Source: Streptomyces brasiliensis
Lineage (GTDB): Bacteria; Actinomycetota; Actinomycetes; Streptomycetales; Streptomycetaceae
Direction: 5' to 3'
Assembly: GCF_014647875.1 (NCBI RefSeq)
Contig: NZ_BMQA01000020.1
Coordinates: 1 to 64,000 of the forward strand
DNA length: 64,000 bases
The notes under the pieces are model-generated. The model saw only the letters and a list, made by a program, of their open reading frames with translations. It was not told the origin of the DNA and ran no database searches. The first letter of the stretch is position 1, and each line of letters starts with the position of its first letter. Shown here piece by piece: positions 27,914 to 35,836 of the stretch. Both the position numbers and the translations under genes were made by a program.

Positions 27914-28555
27914 TCAGTAGCACTCGTGCGTTCCGGTCGACACCGACATGTGCAGACCGCTGAGCTTGAAGGTTCCGGCAGTGGTGGCCCACGCCGTCTG
28001 CTTCACACCGGTCAGCGTGACCGAGTCGGCCTGCTGGGCGAAGCCGTACGGGTTGGTCTGCTTGTTGGCCACCTCGTCCGACTTGATGCCCGGACCCTTG
28101 TTGGCGTCCTTGGCGGCCACACCGATGTCGAGACCCCGGAAGGTCGCGTCGGCGCTCAGGTCCTCGACGTCGATGTAGAGGTTCGACGCCTCGACCGGCT
28201 TGTCCGCGCCGGCCTTCAGCGTGAGGCTGACCGAGCCCAGCACCGGGATGTTCGGCGTGACGACGGACTGGCACATGTTCTTGATCTTCGCGGTGTTGAA
28301 CGCGGAGACCGCGACAGGGTGAAGTGCCTTCTCACCACTGAGCGTGTAACCCGAGTCCATGGCTCCGTACTGCTCGAAGCCCTTGCCGTCCAGCTGGTCG
28401 GCAGTCACCTTGAAGGACTGGCCGGACACGCTGAACGACGCCGCGAGAGCGCCCTGCGCGAGGGCGACACCTATACACGCCGTGGCGGCGACGCTGGGCA
28501 CCATGACCACAGCGAACCGCTTCCATCTGGTCCCGCCACGCACCTGGGACTCCAT
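27914..28555 (-). CDS. DUF6230 family secreted protein (cholesterol-esterase-like annotation)
   Basis: This 213-residue protein has a basic N-terminus, a hydrophobic signal segment (RFAVVMVPSVAATACIGVALAQGALA) and a mature region resembling DUF6230 proteins. Some Streptomyces members are annotated as cholesterol esterase, but no GxSxG lipase motif is visible, so catalysis is unproven. The ATG is preceded by AAGGAGG at a good distance. A single Cys pair (NMCQS and the C-terminal HECY) could form a disulfide. It is the first gene of a leftward three-gene cluster with a dyad-rich upstream region. Confidence 0.72.
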   Translation of the reverse strand: MESQVRGGTRWKRFAVVMVPSVAATACIGVALAQGALAASFSVSGQSFKVTADQLDGKGFEQYGAMDSGYTLSGEKALHPVAVSAFNTAKIKNMCQSVVTPNIPVLGSVSLTLKAGADKPVEASNLYIDVEDLSADATFRGLDIGVAAKDANKGPGIKSDEVANKQTNPYGFAQQADSVTLTGVKQTAWATTAGTFKLSGLHMSVSTGTHECY

Positions 28556-28930
28556 ATTTCCTCCTTCTCGGACGTACATCTCCTGACCGGACCGGCCATC
28601 GGCGGCTCAGCCGGGCAGAGATGGGAGAAGTGCTACGTCCTCGGGAAGGAGAGCGCCCGTATCCGGAGGCGCTGTCCGCGCACCGATCACTGGCGATCAC
28701 CCCCGAGCGACAACCACTGGTCGCGCCTGACACGCATCACGCACAACCCTGCCGGACAGGCTTCGCCTGGTCGGGCGAAGACCCCCCTGTCCTAGAGCCG
28801 GCGCCACTGCCGCCGGCTCTGCTCGGTGGGGACCCAGATGGACCCGCCACCCGACCGGCTGCCGGGAGTACGGGAATGGACCGAGCGTCGCCGATCGTGG
28901 TGCATTCTCGCCGCCCGCACAAGGGGGTTC

Positions 28931-28946
28931 GTTACTGGCTAGTAAC
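28931..28946. promoter_or_regulatory. GTTACT-ggct-AGTAAC dyad
   Basis: A perfect 6-bp inverted repeat with a 4-base spacer, about 380 bp upstream of the DUF6230 start. The arms resemble those of the dyad at 29062, suggesting two sites for one regulator. Confidence 0.4.
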
Positions 28947-29061
28947 GGCCGGATAACCGCGCGCCGACCCGCTGGTCCCGGAACGCAACACTGGGTGGCA
29001 TTCAGGGGCAGAGCAAAGTGGTGGAGATCCGGACGGAATCGGGCAGACCAAGGGCCCTGAC

Positions 29062-29074
29062 TTACTGCCAGTAA
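29062..29074. promoter_or_regulatory. TTACTG-c-CAGTAA dyad
   Basis: A perfect 6-bp inverted repeat with a single central base. It shares the TTACT...AGTAA core with the site at 28931, 131 bp away start to start. Confidence 0.4.
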
Positions 29075-29086
29075 CAGCGGCCGCGA

Positions 29087-29103
29087 TTACCAAGATTTGG
29101 TAA
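29087..29103. promoter_or_regulatory. TTACCAA-gat-TTGGTAA dyad
   Basis: A perfect 7-bp inverted repeat with a 3-base spacer, 12 bp from the preceding dyad. It also begins TTAC and ends GTAA but with a different inner sequence, so it may bind a different regulator. Confidence 0.4.
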
Positions 29104-29211
29104 AGCGCGGCCGCCCTGACGACTCGTCGGCAGAACTTTCACTCGGGCAACACATGCCCTTGCGTTTAGCAACTGGTCAGAACGAGGCCTCTGCCCGGTT
29201 CGTGCACTTGC

Positions 29212-30183
29212 TCAGAACAACGCGCGCGCAAGAGCGCGGCGCGCCCCGATCACCCGCGGGTCCTCGGCCCCGACGACCTCGAACAGCTCCAGCAACCGGC
29301 GCCGTACGGCCTCCCGGTCGTCCCCCGCCGTGCGCTGCACCGTCTCGATGAGCCGCCCGAAGGCGTCCTCGACGTGCCCGCCGACCAGGTCCAGGTCCGC
29401 CGCGGCGATCTGCGCCTGCACATCACCCGGCTTCTCGGCCGCGTCCCGGCGCACCTGCTGCGGGTCCAGACCCTGTACCCGCTGGAGCAACTCGGCCTGC
29501 ACCAGGCCGAGTTTGGCCTCGGGGTTGCCCGGGTCTTCGCTCAGCACGTTCTTGTACGCCTGGACGGCCCCGCCCAGATCACCGGCGTCCAGCGCCTGGA
29601 CGGCGGCCTCGAGGAGCGCGTCGTACGGCCCGGCCGGCACTTCGGTGTCCGGCGCCGCGCCCGGCTCGGCGTCCGGATCGACGGTCAGGCCGGTCAGCCC
29701 GAAGCGCTGCTCGGCGACCTGCACCAACTGGTCGAGGGTCTGGCGGATCTGCTGTTCGCCCGCGGCTCCCTGAAAGAGCGGCAGGGCCTGGCCGGCGACG
29801 ACGGCGAAGACCGCCGGGATCCCCTGGATCCCGAACTGCTGCATCAGCATCTGGTTGGCGTCGACGTCGATCTTGGCGAGCAGGAAGCGGCCGTTGTACT
29901 CGACGGCCAGTCGCTCCAGGACCGGGCTCAGCTGCTTGCAGGGCTGACACCACTCGGCCCAGAAGTCGATGACGACCGGCACCTCCGCGGAGCGCTGGAG
30001 GACCTCGCGCTCGAATCCCGCCTCATCGACGTCGATGACGAGGTCGGCCGGGGAGACGGCCCCCGTCCCGCCCTGCCGGGCGGCCTCGGCGCGCGCCTGC
30101 TCCGCCTTGGCCTTGGCCTCCTGGGCCGCCTTCACCGCGGCGAGGTCGACGACGCCGCTCATGGACATGTTCCGTGGCTGCAT
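29212..30183 (-). CDS. Thioredoxin-domain TPR protein (YbbN/CnoX-like)
   Basis: This 323-residue cytoplasmic protein has a charged Ala/Lys/Glu-rich N-terminal helix. It is followed by a thioredoxin domain (about 60-160, DFWAEWCQPCKQLSP with cis-Pro in GIPAVFAV) and a C-terminal TPR-like domain (DAGDLGGAVQAYKNVLSEDPGNPEAKLGLV and later helices). E. coli CnoX/YbbN has this layout and links redox defence to chaperones, though here the CxxC is an ordinary WCQPC. The ATG is chosen because GGAGG sits eight bases upstream. Confidence 0.88.
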   Translation of the reverse strand: MQPRNMSMSGVVDLAAVKAAQEAKAKAEQARAEAARQGGTGAVSPADLVIDVDEAGFEREVLQRSAEVPVVIDFWAEWCQPCKQLSPVLERLAVEYNGRFLLAKIDVDANQMLMQQFGIQGIPAVFAVVAGQALPLFQGAAGEQQIRQTLDQLVQVAEQRFGLTGLTVDPDAEPGAAPDTEVPAGPYDALLEAAVQALDAGDLGGAVQAYKNVLSEDPGNPEAKLGLVQAELLQRVQGLDPQQVRRDAAEKPGDVQAQIAAADLDLVGGHVEDAFGRLIETVQRTAGDDREAVRRRLLELFEVVGAEDPRVIGARRALARALF

Positions 30184-30320
30184 GCGTCTATCCTCCCCCG
30201 TTCCCGCGCGTGTGTGAAAAGCGTTGTGGAAGCGCGTGCCGGGTCCCCACCCCCCACGCACCTTCGGTCGTCGTTCGCGTGCACGTCCGCGTCGGCCCGC
30301 GCACGTCCAGCGCGAGCTTT

Positions 30321-30337
30321 CGCTACGACTCGTAGCG
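30321..30337. promoter_or_regulatory. CGCTACG-act-CGTAGCG operator-like dyad upstream of tetR
   Basis: A perfect 7-bp inverted repeat with a 3-base spacer in the gap between the thioredoxin-TPR gene and the divergent TetR gene. The size, symmetry and location fit a TetR-family autoregulatory operator that could also control the divergent gene. Confidence 0.55.
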
Positions 30338-30421
30338 TAATGCCATGGGGTCCCGCGGCGACACCACTCCTCGGTGATCTCCCTCACGGCCGCGGATAAA
30401 ACGCCGGTTAAGGTCGTCGGT

Positions 30422-31042
30422 ATGCAGAGCCGCACCACCGCCCCCCGTTCGGGCCGCCCCCGCAGCGCCGCCGCGGACACCGCGATCCTGGCCGCGACCC
30501 GGGAGGCACTGGTCGAGCTGGGCTGGTCGAAGCTCACGCTGGGGGACGTGGCGACGCGGGCCGGGGTGGCCAAGACGACGCTCTACCGCCGCTGGGCGGG
30601 CAAGAACGAACTCGTCGTCGACGCGGTGGCCGTGCTGTTCGACGAGCTGGAACTCCCCGACTGCGGCACCCTCGCCGCCGACGTCGAGGGCGTGGTCCTC
30701 CAGTTCGCGGCGATCCTCGCCCGGCCCGAGGCCAGGAGCGGGCTGATGGCGGTCGTCGCGGAGTCGATCAGGGACGAGGCGCTGCGCGAGCGCATCCACT
30801 GCTCCATCGTCGAGCGGCAGAAGCGGCTGGTCCTGGAGGGCAGGGCGCGGGCGCAGCGGCGCGGCGAGCTGCCGCCGGAAACGCACCCCGGGCAGGCCTC
30901 CCGCACAGTGGACCTCATCTTCGACATGGTCGCGGGAGCGGTGATCCACCGCACCCTGGTGAGCGCCCAGCCCGTGGACGAGGAGTGGGTGCAGCGCTTC
31001 ACGGCGGTGCTGCTGGGCGGCCTCGCGGCGGCCGAGGGCTGA
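30422..31042 (+). CDS. TetR family transcriptional regulator
   Basis: This 206-residue regulator has an N-terminal HTH (ILAATREALVELGWSKLTLGDVATRAGVAKTTLYRRWAGKNELV) and an all-helical effector domain with C-terminal AGAVIHRTLVSAQPVDEEWV. The ATG at 30422 is seven bases after a TAAGGT -10-like element and has no clear Shine-Dalgarno, so translation may be leaderless; a GTG 48 bases upstream is the alternative. A dyad 85 bp upstream is the likely operator. The effector is unknown. Confidence 0.88.
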   Translation: MQSRTTAPRSGRPRSAAADTAILAATREALVELGWSKLTLGDVATRAGVAKTTLYRRWAGKNELVVDAVAVLFDELELPDCGTLAADVEGVVLQFAAILARPEARSGLMAVVAESIRDEALRERIHCSIVERQKRLVLEGRARAQRRGELPPETHPGQASRTVDLIFDMVAGAVIHRTLVSAQPVDEEWVQRFTAVLLGGLAAAEG

Positions 31043-31270
31043 CGGCCGGCTGGCCCCCGACTCCCGTCGCCGTACGCAAAGTTCATCTGCGCGCACCGTG
31101 AAGACCTTGCATTGATGGCATGTCCCCGTCACCATGGCGGCCACGGAATCTACTCGCATAGATCGCACACGGATCTCGTTCCAGGCTCGTTCCAGGTTCG
31201 ACCAGTTCCACCCGGCACCACCCCCTGACGGTGCGTCACCGACCACTCGAATCCGGGAGGATCGATCCTC

Positions 31271-32449
31271 GTGAGACCTCGTCACCCCCGTCGGCGCGGC
31301 ACCCTCACCGCCACCGCGGCCACCCTGGTCGCCCTCTGCGCGGCCCAGACCCTGACCGCCGCGCCCTCGGCCACCGCGGCCCCGGCCCCCGACCCCGCGG
31401 CCGTCTCCGCGGCCCACTCCCGCTCCGCCACCGCGACCGCCGTCACGCGCGCTCAGGACCGGGCCGCGCGGGCCGTCGCGCGCTCGCTCGGCGACACCGC
31501 GTGGCGCACGCGGCTGCGGTCGGCCGCCCTGAAGTCGGCCGAGGTGTCCGTCACCGACCGGGCGAGCGGCCTGCTGAGGTCGCAACTCGCCGCGGCCGAC
31601 CGGGAGATCGCCGCGGCCAAGGGCCTGGACGCGAAGACCGGACCACTGCTGCGGCTGCGCCTCGGGGACCGCTCCATGCGTGCCGCGCTGAAGGCCGGTA
31701 CGGCCCCCTGGGTCGCCGCGGCCGTCGCAGACGACGACGCCGGCACCGTCACGGCGTACGACAGTCAGGGCCGCGCCCACCGCCTGGACGCCCACAAGGC
31801 ACCCACGCGCCCGGTGTACGTCGTCGACGTCGACAGCTCCAAGGCACTGGCGGCCGGACTGGATGTCCTGCGCGAGGAGTTGGTCAAGGACGGCGTGCCC
31901 TCCTCGGCGCCCGGGACCATGAACACCCCGGCCACGCCGAAGGCCACGGCCGCCACCGCCGGCTTCTGGACCACGAAGATCACGGCGGTCGAGCTCTCCG
32001 ACGACGAGGAGCCCTGGATCAAGGGCGACGCCGAGATCTACACCCTGGTCACCGGCTTCGGCCTGGACGGCAAGGTCCGCGTCGACCCCGTGGACATGCC
32101 GTACCTCGACAACGACGGCACGGTCTACCGGCCCAACCAGATCCTGGTCAACTGGTCGTCCTACAAGTACAACCTGGCCGACGCCGTGATGATGGAGGAG
32201 GACGGCAGCACCAACTACCGCGACCTCGCCAAGGCGATCGCCACGGCCCTGCTCACCATCACCGACCAGGGCGTCTACATCCCGCTGGTGAACGCGGTCC
32301 TGGACGCCATGCCGGACGACTGGTGGACCGACGACCCCGACTACGTCGACTCCTGGTACACCCTGGCCCAGAGCAACAACGGCACGTACTACGGCGCCCG
32401 GGGCAACGGCTGGATGACCGTCGAGCCGTACTCCGTGGAGCAGTTCTGA
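31271..32449 (+). CDS. Secreted DUF3103-like protein
   Basis: This 392-residue exported protein has a signal peptide with RPRHPRRRG and a hydrophobic core TATAATLVALCAAQTLTAAP ending near ATAAPAP. The N-terminal half is Ala-rich and helical. The C-terminal half has ITAVELSDDEEPWIKGDAEIY, MPYLDNDGTVY and DDWWTDDPDYVDSWYTL, which I associate with the DUF3103 family. The function is unknown. GTG start with GGGAGG 10 bases upstream. It stands alone between tetR and the convergent icmA. Confidence 0.68.
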   Translation: MRPRHPRRRGTLTATAATLVALCAAQTLTAAPSATAAPAPDPAAVSAAHSRSATATAVTRAQDRAARAVARSLGDTAWRTRLRSAALKSAEVSVTDRASGLLRSQLAAADREIAAAKGLDAKTGPLLRLRLGDRSMRAALKAGTAPWVAAAVADDDAGTVTAYDSQGRAHRLDAHKAPTRPVYVVDVDSSKALAAGLDVLREELVKDGVPSSAPGTMNTPATPKATAATAGFWTTKITAVELSDDEEPWIKGDAEIYTLVTGFGLDGKVRVDPVDMPYLDNDGTVYRPNQILVNWSSYKYNLADAVMMEEDGSTNYRDLAKAIATALLTITDQGVYIPLVNAVLDAMPDDWWTDDPDYVDSWYTLAQSNNGTYYGARGNGWMTVEPYSVEQF

Positions 32450-32531
32450 CGCATGACGACCGAACAGGGCCCGCGGGCACGGAAGTCCGTGTCCCGCGGG
32501 CCCGTCCCGTGCGGATCGTCCCGTGCGGCCG

Positions 32532-34268
32532 TCAGAAGCCCGCGGGCTCCGTGTAGACGCCCCACTCGTCGCGCAGCACCCCGCAGATCTCGCCCAGCGT
32601 GGCCTCGGCGCGCACCGCGTCCAGCATCGGCTCGATCATGTTCGCGCCCGACCTGGCGGCCGCGAGCATGGCGTCCAGGGCCGTGCGCACCGCCGCGTCG
32701 TCCCGGGTGCCCCGGCGTGCGCCGAGCACTCGCACCTGCTCCCGCTCGACCTCGTGGCTGACCCGCAGGATCTCCAGGTCGCCGGTCACGGAGCCGGTGT
32801 TGACGTTGACGCCCACCACCCGCTTGTCACCCTTCTCGAGGGCCTGCTGGTAGCGGAACGCGGACTCGGCGATCTCACCGGTGAACCAGCCGTCCTCGAT
32901 CCCGCGCAGGATCCCGGAGGTGATCGGGCCGATCGGGTGCTGCCCGTCGGGGTGCGCCCGCAGACCGCGCTCCTTGATCTGGTCGAAGATCTTCTCCGCG
33001 TCGGCCTCGATCCGGTCCGTGAGCTGCTCGACGTACCACGAACCGCCCAGCGGATCGGCCACATTGGCGACCCCGGTCTCCTCCATGAGCACCTGCTGAG
33101 TGCGCAGAGCGATCTCGGCGGCCTGCTCGCTGGGCAGGGCGAGGGTCTCGTCCAGGGCGTTGGTGTGCAGCGAGTTGGTGCCGCCCAGCACCGCCGCGAG
33201 CGCCTCCACGGCCGTACGGACCACGTTGTTGTACGGCTGCTGGGCGGTCAGCGAGACGCCGGCGGTCTGCGTGTGGAAGCGCAGCCACTGCGCCTTCTCG
33301 CTCTTCGCGCCGTACACGTCCCGCATCCAGCGGGCCCAGATGCGGCGCGCGGCGCGGAACTTGGCGATCTCCTCGAAGAAATCGACATGGGCGTCGAAGA
33401 AGAAGGAGAGGCCCGGTGCGAAGACGTCGACGTCGAGGCCCCGGCTGAGCCCCAGCTCCACGTACCCGAACCCGTCCGCCAGCGTGTAGGCCAGTTCCTG
33501 CGCGGCCGTCGAGCCGGCCTCGCGGATGTGGTAGCCGGAGACGGACAGCGGCTTGTACGCGGGGATGCCGGCCGCGCAGTACTCCATCAGGTCGCCGATC
33601 AGCCGCAGATGGGGCTCGGGCTGGAACAGCCACTCCTTCTGGGCGATGTACTCCTTGAAGATGTCGGTCTGCAGCGTGCCGTTGAGCACGGACGGGTCCA
33701 CGCCCTGCCGCTCGGCGGCGACGAGGTACATGCAGAAGACGGGGACGGCGGGCCCGCTGATGGTCATGGAGGTCGTGACGTCACCGAGCGGGATGTCCTT
33801 GAACAGCACCTCCATGTCGGCGGCCGAGTCGATGGCGACCCCGCAGTGGCCGACCTCGCCGAGCGAGCGCGGGTCGTCGGAGTCACGGCCCATGAGCGTC
33901 GGCATGTCGAAGGCGACGGACAGCCCGCCGCCGCCCGCGGCCAGGATCATCTTGTACCGCTCGTTGGTCTGCTCGGCGTTGCCGAACCCCGCGAACTGCC
34001 GGATGGTCCAGGTGCGGCCCCGGTAGCCGGTCGGATACAGCCCGCGCGTGAAGGGGTACTCCCCGGGCCAGCCGATCCGCTCGAAACCCTCGTACGTGTC
34101 CCCGGGCCGCGGCCCGTACACAGGCTCCACGGGATCGCCGGAGAGCGTAGTGCGTGTCCAGTTCCCTGGAGGCTTCGCCCCCAGGGCCCCGGCGGCATCG
34201 CGCTTGCGCGCGGCGTCGTAGCGGGCCTGCCAGCGGCGGCGGCCGTCCTCGATGGCGTGAGCGTCCAT
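32532..34268 (-). CDS. icmA: Isobutyryl-CoA mutase large subunit
   Basis: IcmA is the substrate-binding subunit of the coenzyme-B12-dependent mutase that interconverts isobutyryl-CoA and n-butyryl-CoA. The 578-residue sequence closely follows remembered IcmA. The residues that separate it from methylmalonyl-CoA mutase are present: Phe92 in WTIRQFAG (Tyr in MCM) and Gln in IAQKEWLF (Arg in MCM). The B12-binding small subunit is not in this window. The protein is about 12 residues longer than the 566 I remember, because of an insertion near residues 25-40 whose DNA forms a hairpin. The ATG at 34268 matches the family start. MeaB and the epimerase gene are about 6-8 kb away. Confidence 0.88.
   Translation of the reverse strand: MDAHAIEDGRRRWQARYDAARKRDAAGALGAKPPGNWTRTTLSGDPVEPVYGPRPGDTYEGFERIGWPGEYPFTRGLYPTGYRGRTWTIRQFAGFGNAEQTNERYKMILAAGGGGLSVAFDMPTLMGRDSDDPRSLGEVGHCGVAIDSAADMEVLFKDIPLGDVTTSMTISGPAVPVFCMYLVAAERQGVDPSVLNGTLQTDIFKEYIAQKEWLFQPEPHLRLIGDLMEYCAAGIPAYKPLSVSGYHIREAGSTAAQELAYTLADGFGYVELGLSRGLDVDVFAPGLSFFFDAHVDFFEEIAKFRAARRIWARWMRDVYGAKSEKAQWLRFHTQTAGVSLTAQQPYNNVVRTAVEALAAVLGGTNSLHTNALDETLALPSEQAAEIALRTQQVLMEETGVANVADPLGGSWYVEQLTDRIEADAEKIFDQIKERGLRAHPDGQHPIGPITSGILRGIEDGWFTGEIAESAFRYQQALEKGDKRVVGVNVNTGSVTGDLEILRVSHEVEREQVRVLGARRGTRDDAAVRTALDAMLAAARSGANMIEPMLDAVRAEATLGEICGVLRDEWGVYTEPAGF
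34164..34186. repeat. Palindromic hairpin unit inserted in the icmA coding sequence
   Basis: CCCTGGaGGC-ttc-GCCcCCAGGG folds into a 10-bp stem with one mismatch. It lies exactly in the segment encoding the extra residues AAGALGAKPPGNW of IcmA. The sequence resembles the GGCTTCGCC-type palindromic units scattered in Streptomyces intergenic regions. It is in frame and leaves the gene open. Confidence 0.55.
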
Positions 34269-34277
34269 ACCATCAAA

Positions 34278-34299
34278 TTTACTAGGACGTCCAAGTAAA
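34278..34299. promoter_or_regulatory. 22-bp palindrome TTTACT-a-GGACGTCC-a-AGTAAA just upstream of icmA
   Basis: A 22-bp palindrome with only the paired A/A positions asymmetric sits nine bases before the icmA ATG. On the minus strand it contains TAGTAA, a -10-like element that would place transcription start at or next to the ATG. It is a strong operator candidate, with the regulator blocking the promoter directly. Confidence 0.6.
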
Positions 34300-34343
34300 T
34301 GTCGATGGCAGACCACCGCGCGTCACTCGCGCGGCGGTGGAAC

Positions 34344-34682
34344 CTAGGCCTTGGCGGCGGCCGGAGCCGGGTCCGCGACCCTGGCCTCCAGCTCGTGGCT
34401 GATCCTGCGCTCGACGAAGAACGCGGCCGTCGGGATCGTCCCGGCCAGCAGCACCCACAGCTGCTTGCCGACCGGCCACTTCGCCTTGGAGCCCAGGTCG
34501 AAGGCGAAGACCAGGTAGACCACGTACAGCCAGCCGTGCGCGATGGCCACGACGCGGGTGAAGCTGTCGGCGCCGTTTACGTCGAGGCCGTACTTGGCGA
34601 TCATGCTGAGGCACAGCAGGACCAGCAGCACGCCGGTGACGTAGGCCATGACGCGGTAGCGGGTCAGCACGCTTTTCTTCAT
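34344..34682 (-). CDS. DUF3817 family membrane protein
   Basis: This 112-residue protein has three hydrophobic segments (YVTGVLLVLLCLSMIAKYG, IAHGWLYVVYLVFAFDLG, LWVLLAGTIPTAAFFVE) and the signature ERRISHELE, fitting DUF3817. A paralogue lies at 36231-36575. The ATG was chosen; an in-frame GTG two codons upstream is possible. It is downstream of and co-directional with the marR gene, with a 65-bp gap. Confidence 0.8.
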   Translation of the reverse strand: MKKSVLTRYRVMAYVTGVLLVLLCLSMIAKYGLDVNGADSFTRVVAIAHGWLYVVYLVFAFDLGSKAKWPVGKQLWVLLAGTIPTAAFFVERRISHELEARVADPAPAAAKA

Positions 34683-34747
34683 GCGCACGAGCGTAACCAC
34701 CCGTTCCGGGAGATCTTGCCCCGGGTCGCTCCTCGCGGAGGTCCCGG

Positions 34748-35257
34748 TCACTCCTCGTCGAAATCGTGCGCCGCCACCCGCAGGGGGCGCAGCATCGCGA
34801 AGATCTCGCCGCACTCCTCCGCGTCGTACACACCGAGGCCGAAGTCCATCGCCATCAGGTCGCGGGTGGCCGCCTCGACGACCTCGCGGCCCTTGTCGGT
34901 GATGACGGCGAGCGTGCCGCGGCCGTCGTTGGGGTTGGGGCGCTTGGCCACCAGGCCCGACTTCACCAGGCGGTCCACGGTGTTCGTCACGGACGTGGGG
35001 TGCACCATGAGCCGCTCGCCGATCTTGGACATCGGCAGCTCGCCGGCCTTGGAGAAGGTCAGCAGCACCAGCGCCTCGTACCGCGCGAACGTCAGCCCGT
35101 ACGGTTTGACCGCCGCGTCGACCTCGGCCAGCAGAATCTGCTGCGCCCGCATGATCGAGGTGATCGCCGCCATCGACGGCACGTTTCCCCAGCGCTGCTT
35201 CCACAGATCGTCGGCACGGGCGATGGGGTCGAAGGGGAGACTGAGAGGCTTCGGCAC
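34748..35257 (-). CDS. MarR family transcriptional regulator
   Basis: This 169-residue regulator has a winged HTH (LTFARYEALVLLTFSKAGELPMSKIGERLMVHPTSVTNTVDRLVKSGLVAKRPNPNDGRG) and flanking dimerisation helices. The DxR motif of the wing is present as NDGR. GTG start. It is followed by a DUF3817 gene on the same strand and preceded by a broken MFS gene also on that strand. It may once have regulated that transporter, but this is inference. Confidence 0.88.
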   Translation of the reverse strand: MPKPLSLPFDPIARADDLWKQRWGNVPSMAAITSIMRAQQILLAEVDAAVKPYGLTFARYEALVLLTFSKAGELPMSKIGERLMVHPTSVTNTVDRLVKSGLVAKRPNPNDGRGTLAVITDKGREVVEAATRDLMAMDFGLGVYDAEECGEIFAMLRPLRVAAHDFDEE

Positions 35258-35278
35258 GCCACCGACCCTACCGGCCGG

Positions 35279-35836
35279 TCATATGCCGGTCAGCCCCGTC
35301 TCGGCTTTCGGTCGCCAGGACCGGGAGGCCGGTGCCGCCGAGGCACAGCAGCACGCCGTGCCCAGCACTCCGGCCCCCGCGACGGCCGCCCGGGTACCGA
35401 CCACCTCGGCCGCCACGCCCGCCAGCGCCATGCCCGCGCCCTGGGTGGTCATCAGCCCCGCAGTGAGCACGGTCATGGCCCGTCCGCGCAGCTCGTCCGG
35501 CACGGCCCGGACGAACCACTGGTCCAGACCCAGCGTGTACGCCACGCCCGCGCCGGAGACCGGCAGGAGCAGCAGCGAGACCACGAGCCCCGGGCGCATG
35601 GCGTAGCCGACGTACGGCAGCAGCGTGAGGCACACCACGGCAGCGCGATCCGCTCCCGGGCCACCGGCCGCAGCCACGCGCCCTCGAACAGCTCGCCGGC
35701 GACGGTCCCGACCGGCAGCGCGCACATCAGCAGCCCGAGGCCGGTGGATCCGGCACCGAGCGCGTCGGCGTACGGGGCGGCGAGCGCCTCCGGCACGACG
35801 GAGAACATCGGCGGCACCCAGAACAGCAGGATGACG
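35279..35836 (-). pseudogene. MFS transporter remnant (5' half deleted, frameshifted)
   Basis: Only the C-terminal half of a major facilitator transporter remains. One frame reads SVILLFWVPPMFSVVPEALAAPYADALG through ERIALP. The protein then continues in another frame as VVCLTLLPYVGYAMRPGLVVSLLLLPVSG through a DQWFVRAVPDELRGRAM loop to the end. One base is missing near 35638-35642. The 5' half is absent: at about 35836 the sequence changes into the 3' end of an oppositely oriented ArsR-type gene. A functional product is not possible. Confidence 0.8.

Larger units (their letters stand above)
28556..29211. other. 656-bp gene-free region with regulatory dyads
   Basis: No frame in this region looks coding. 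Base composition falls towards more A/T around 28920-29110, where three inverted repeats cluster. The region separates the leftward DUF6230 cluster from the 3' end of the leftward thioredoxin-TPR gene, so it should carry the promoter of the former. I see no RNA gene in it. Confidence 0.6.

Noticed and set aside
28556..29211. A small coding gene or tRNA in the 656-bp gap
   Set aside because: No frame shows the third-position GC bias or a start with a ribosome site, and no cloverleaf or CCA end could be drawn.
32523..34298. A 591-residue plus-strand frame opposite icmA
   Set aside because: It is the antisense shadow of icmA. The minus strand carries unmistakable mutase motifs, and this frame has no recognisable domain.
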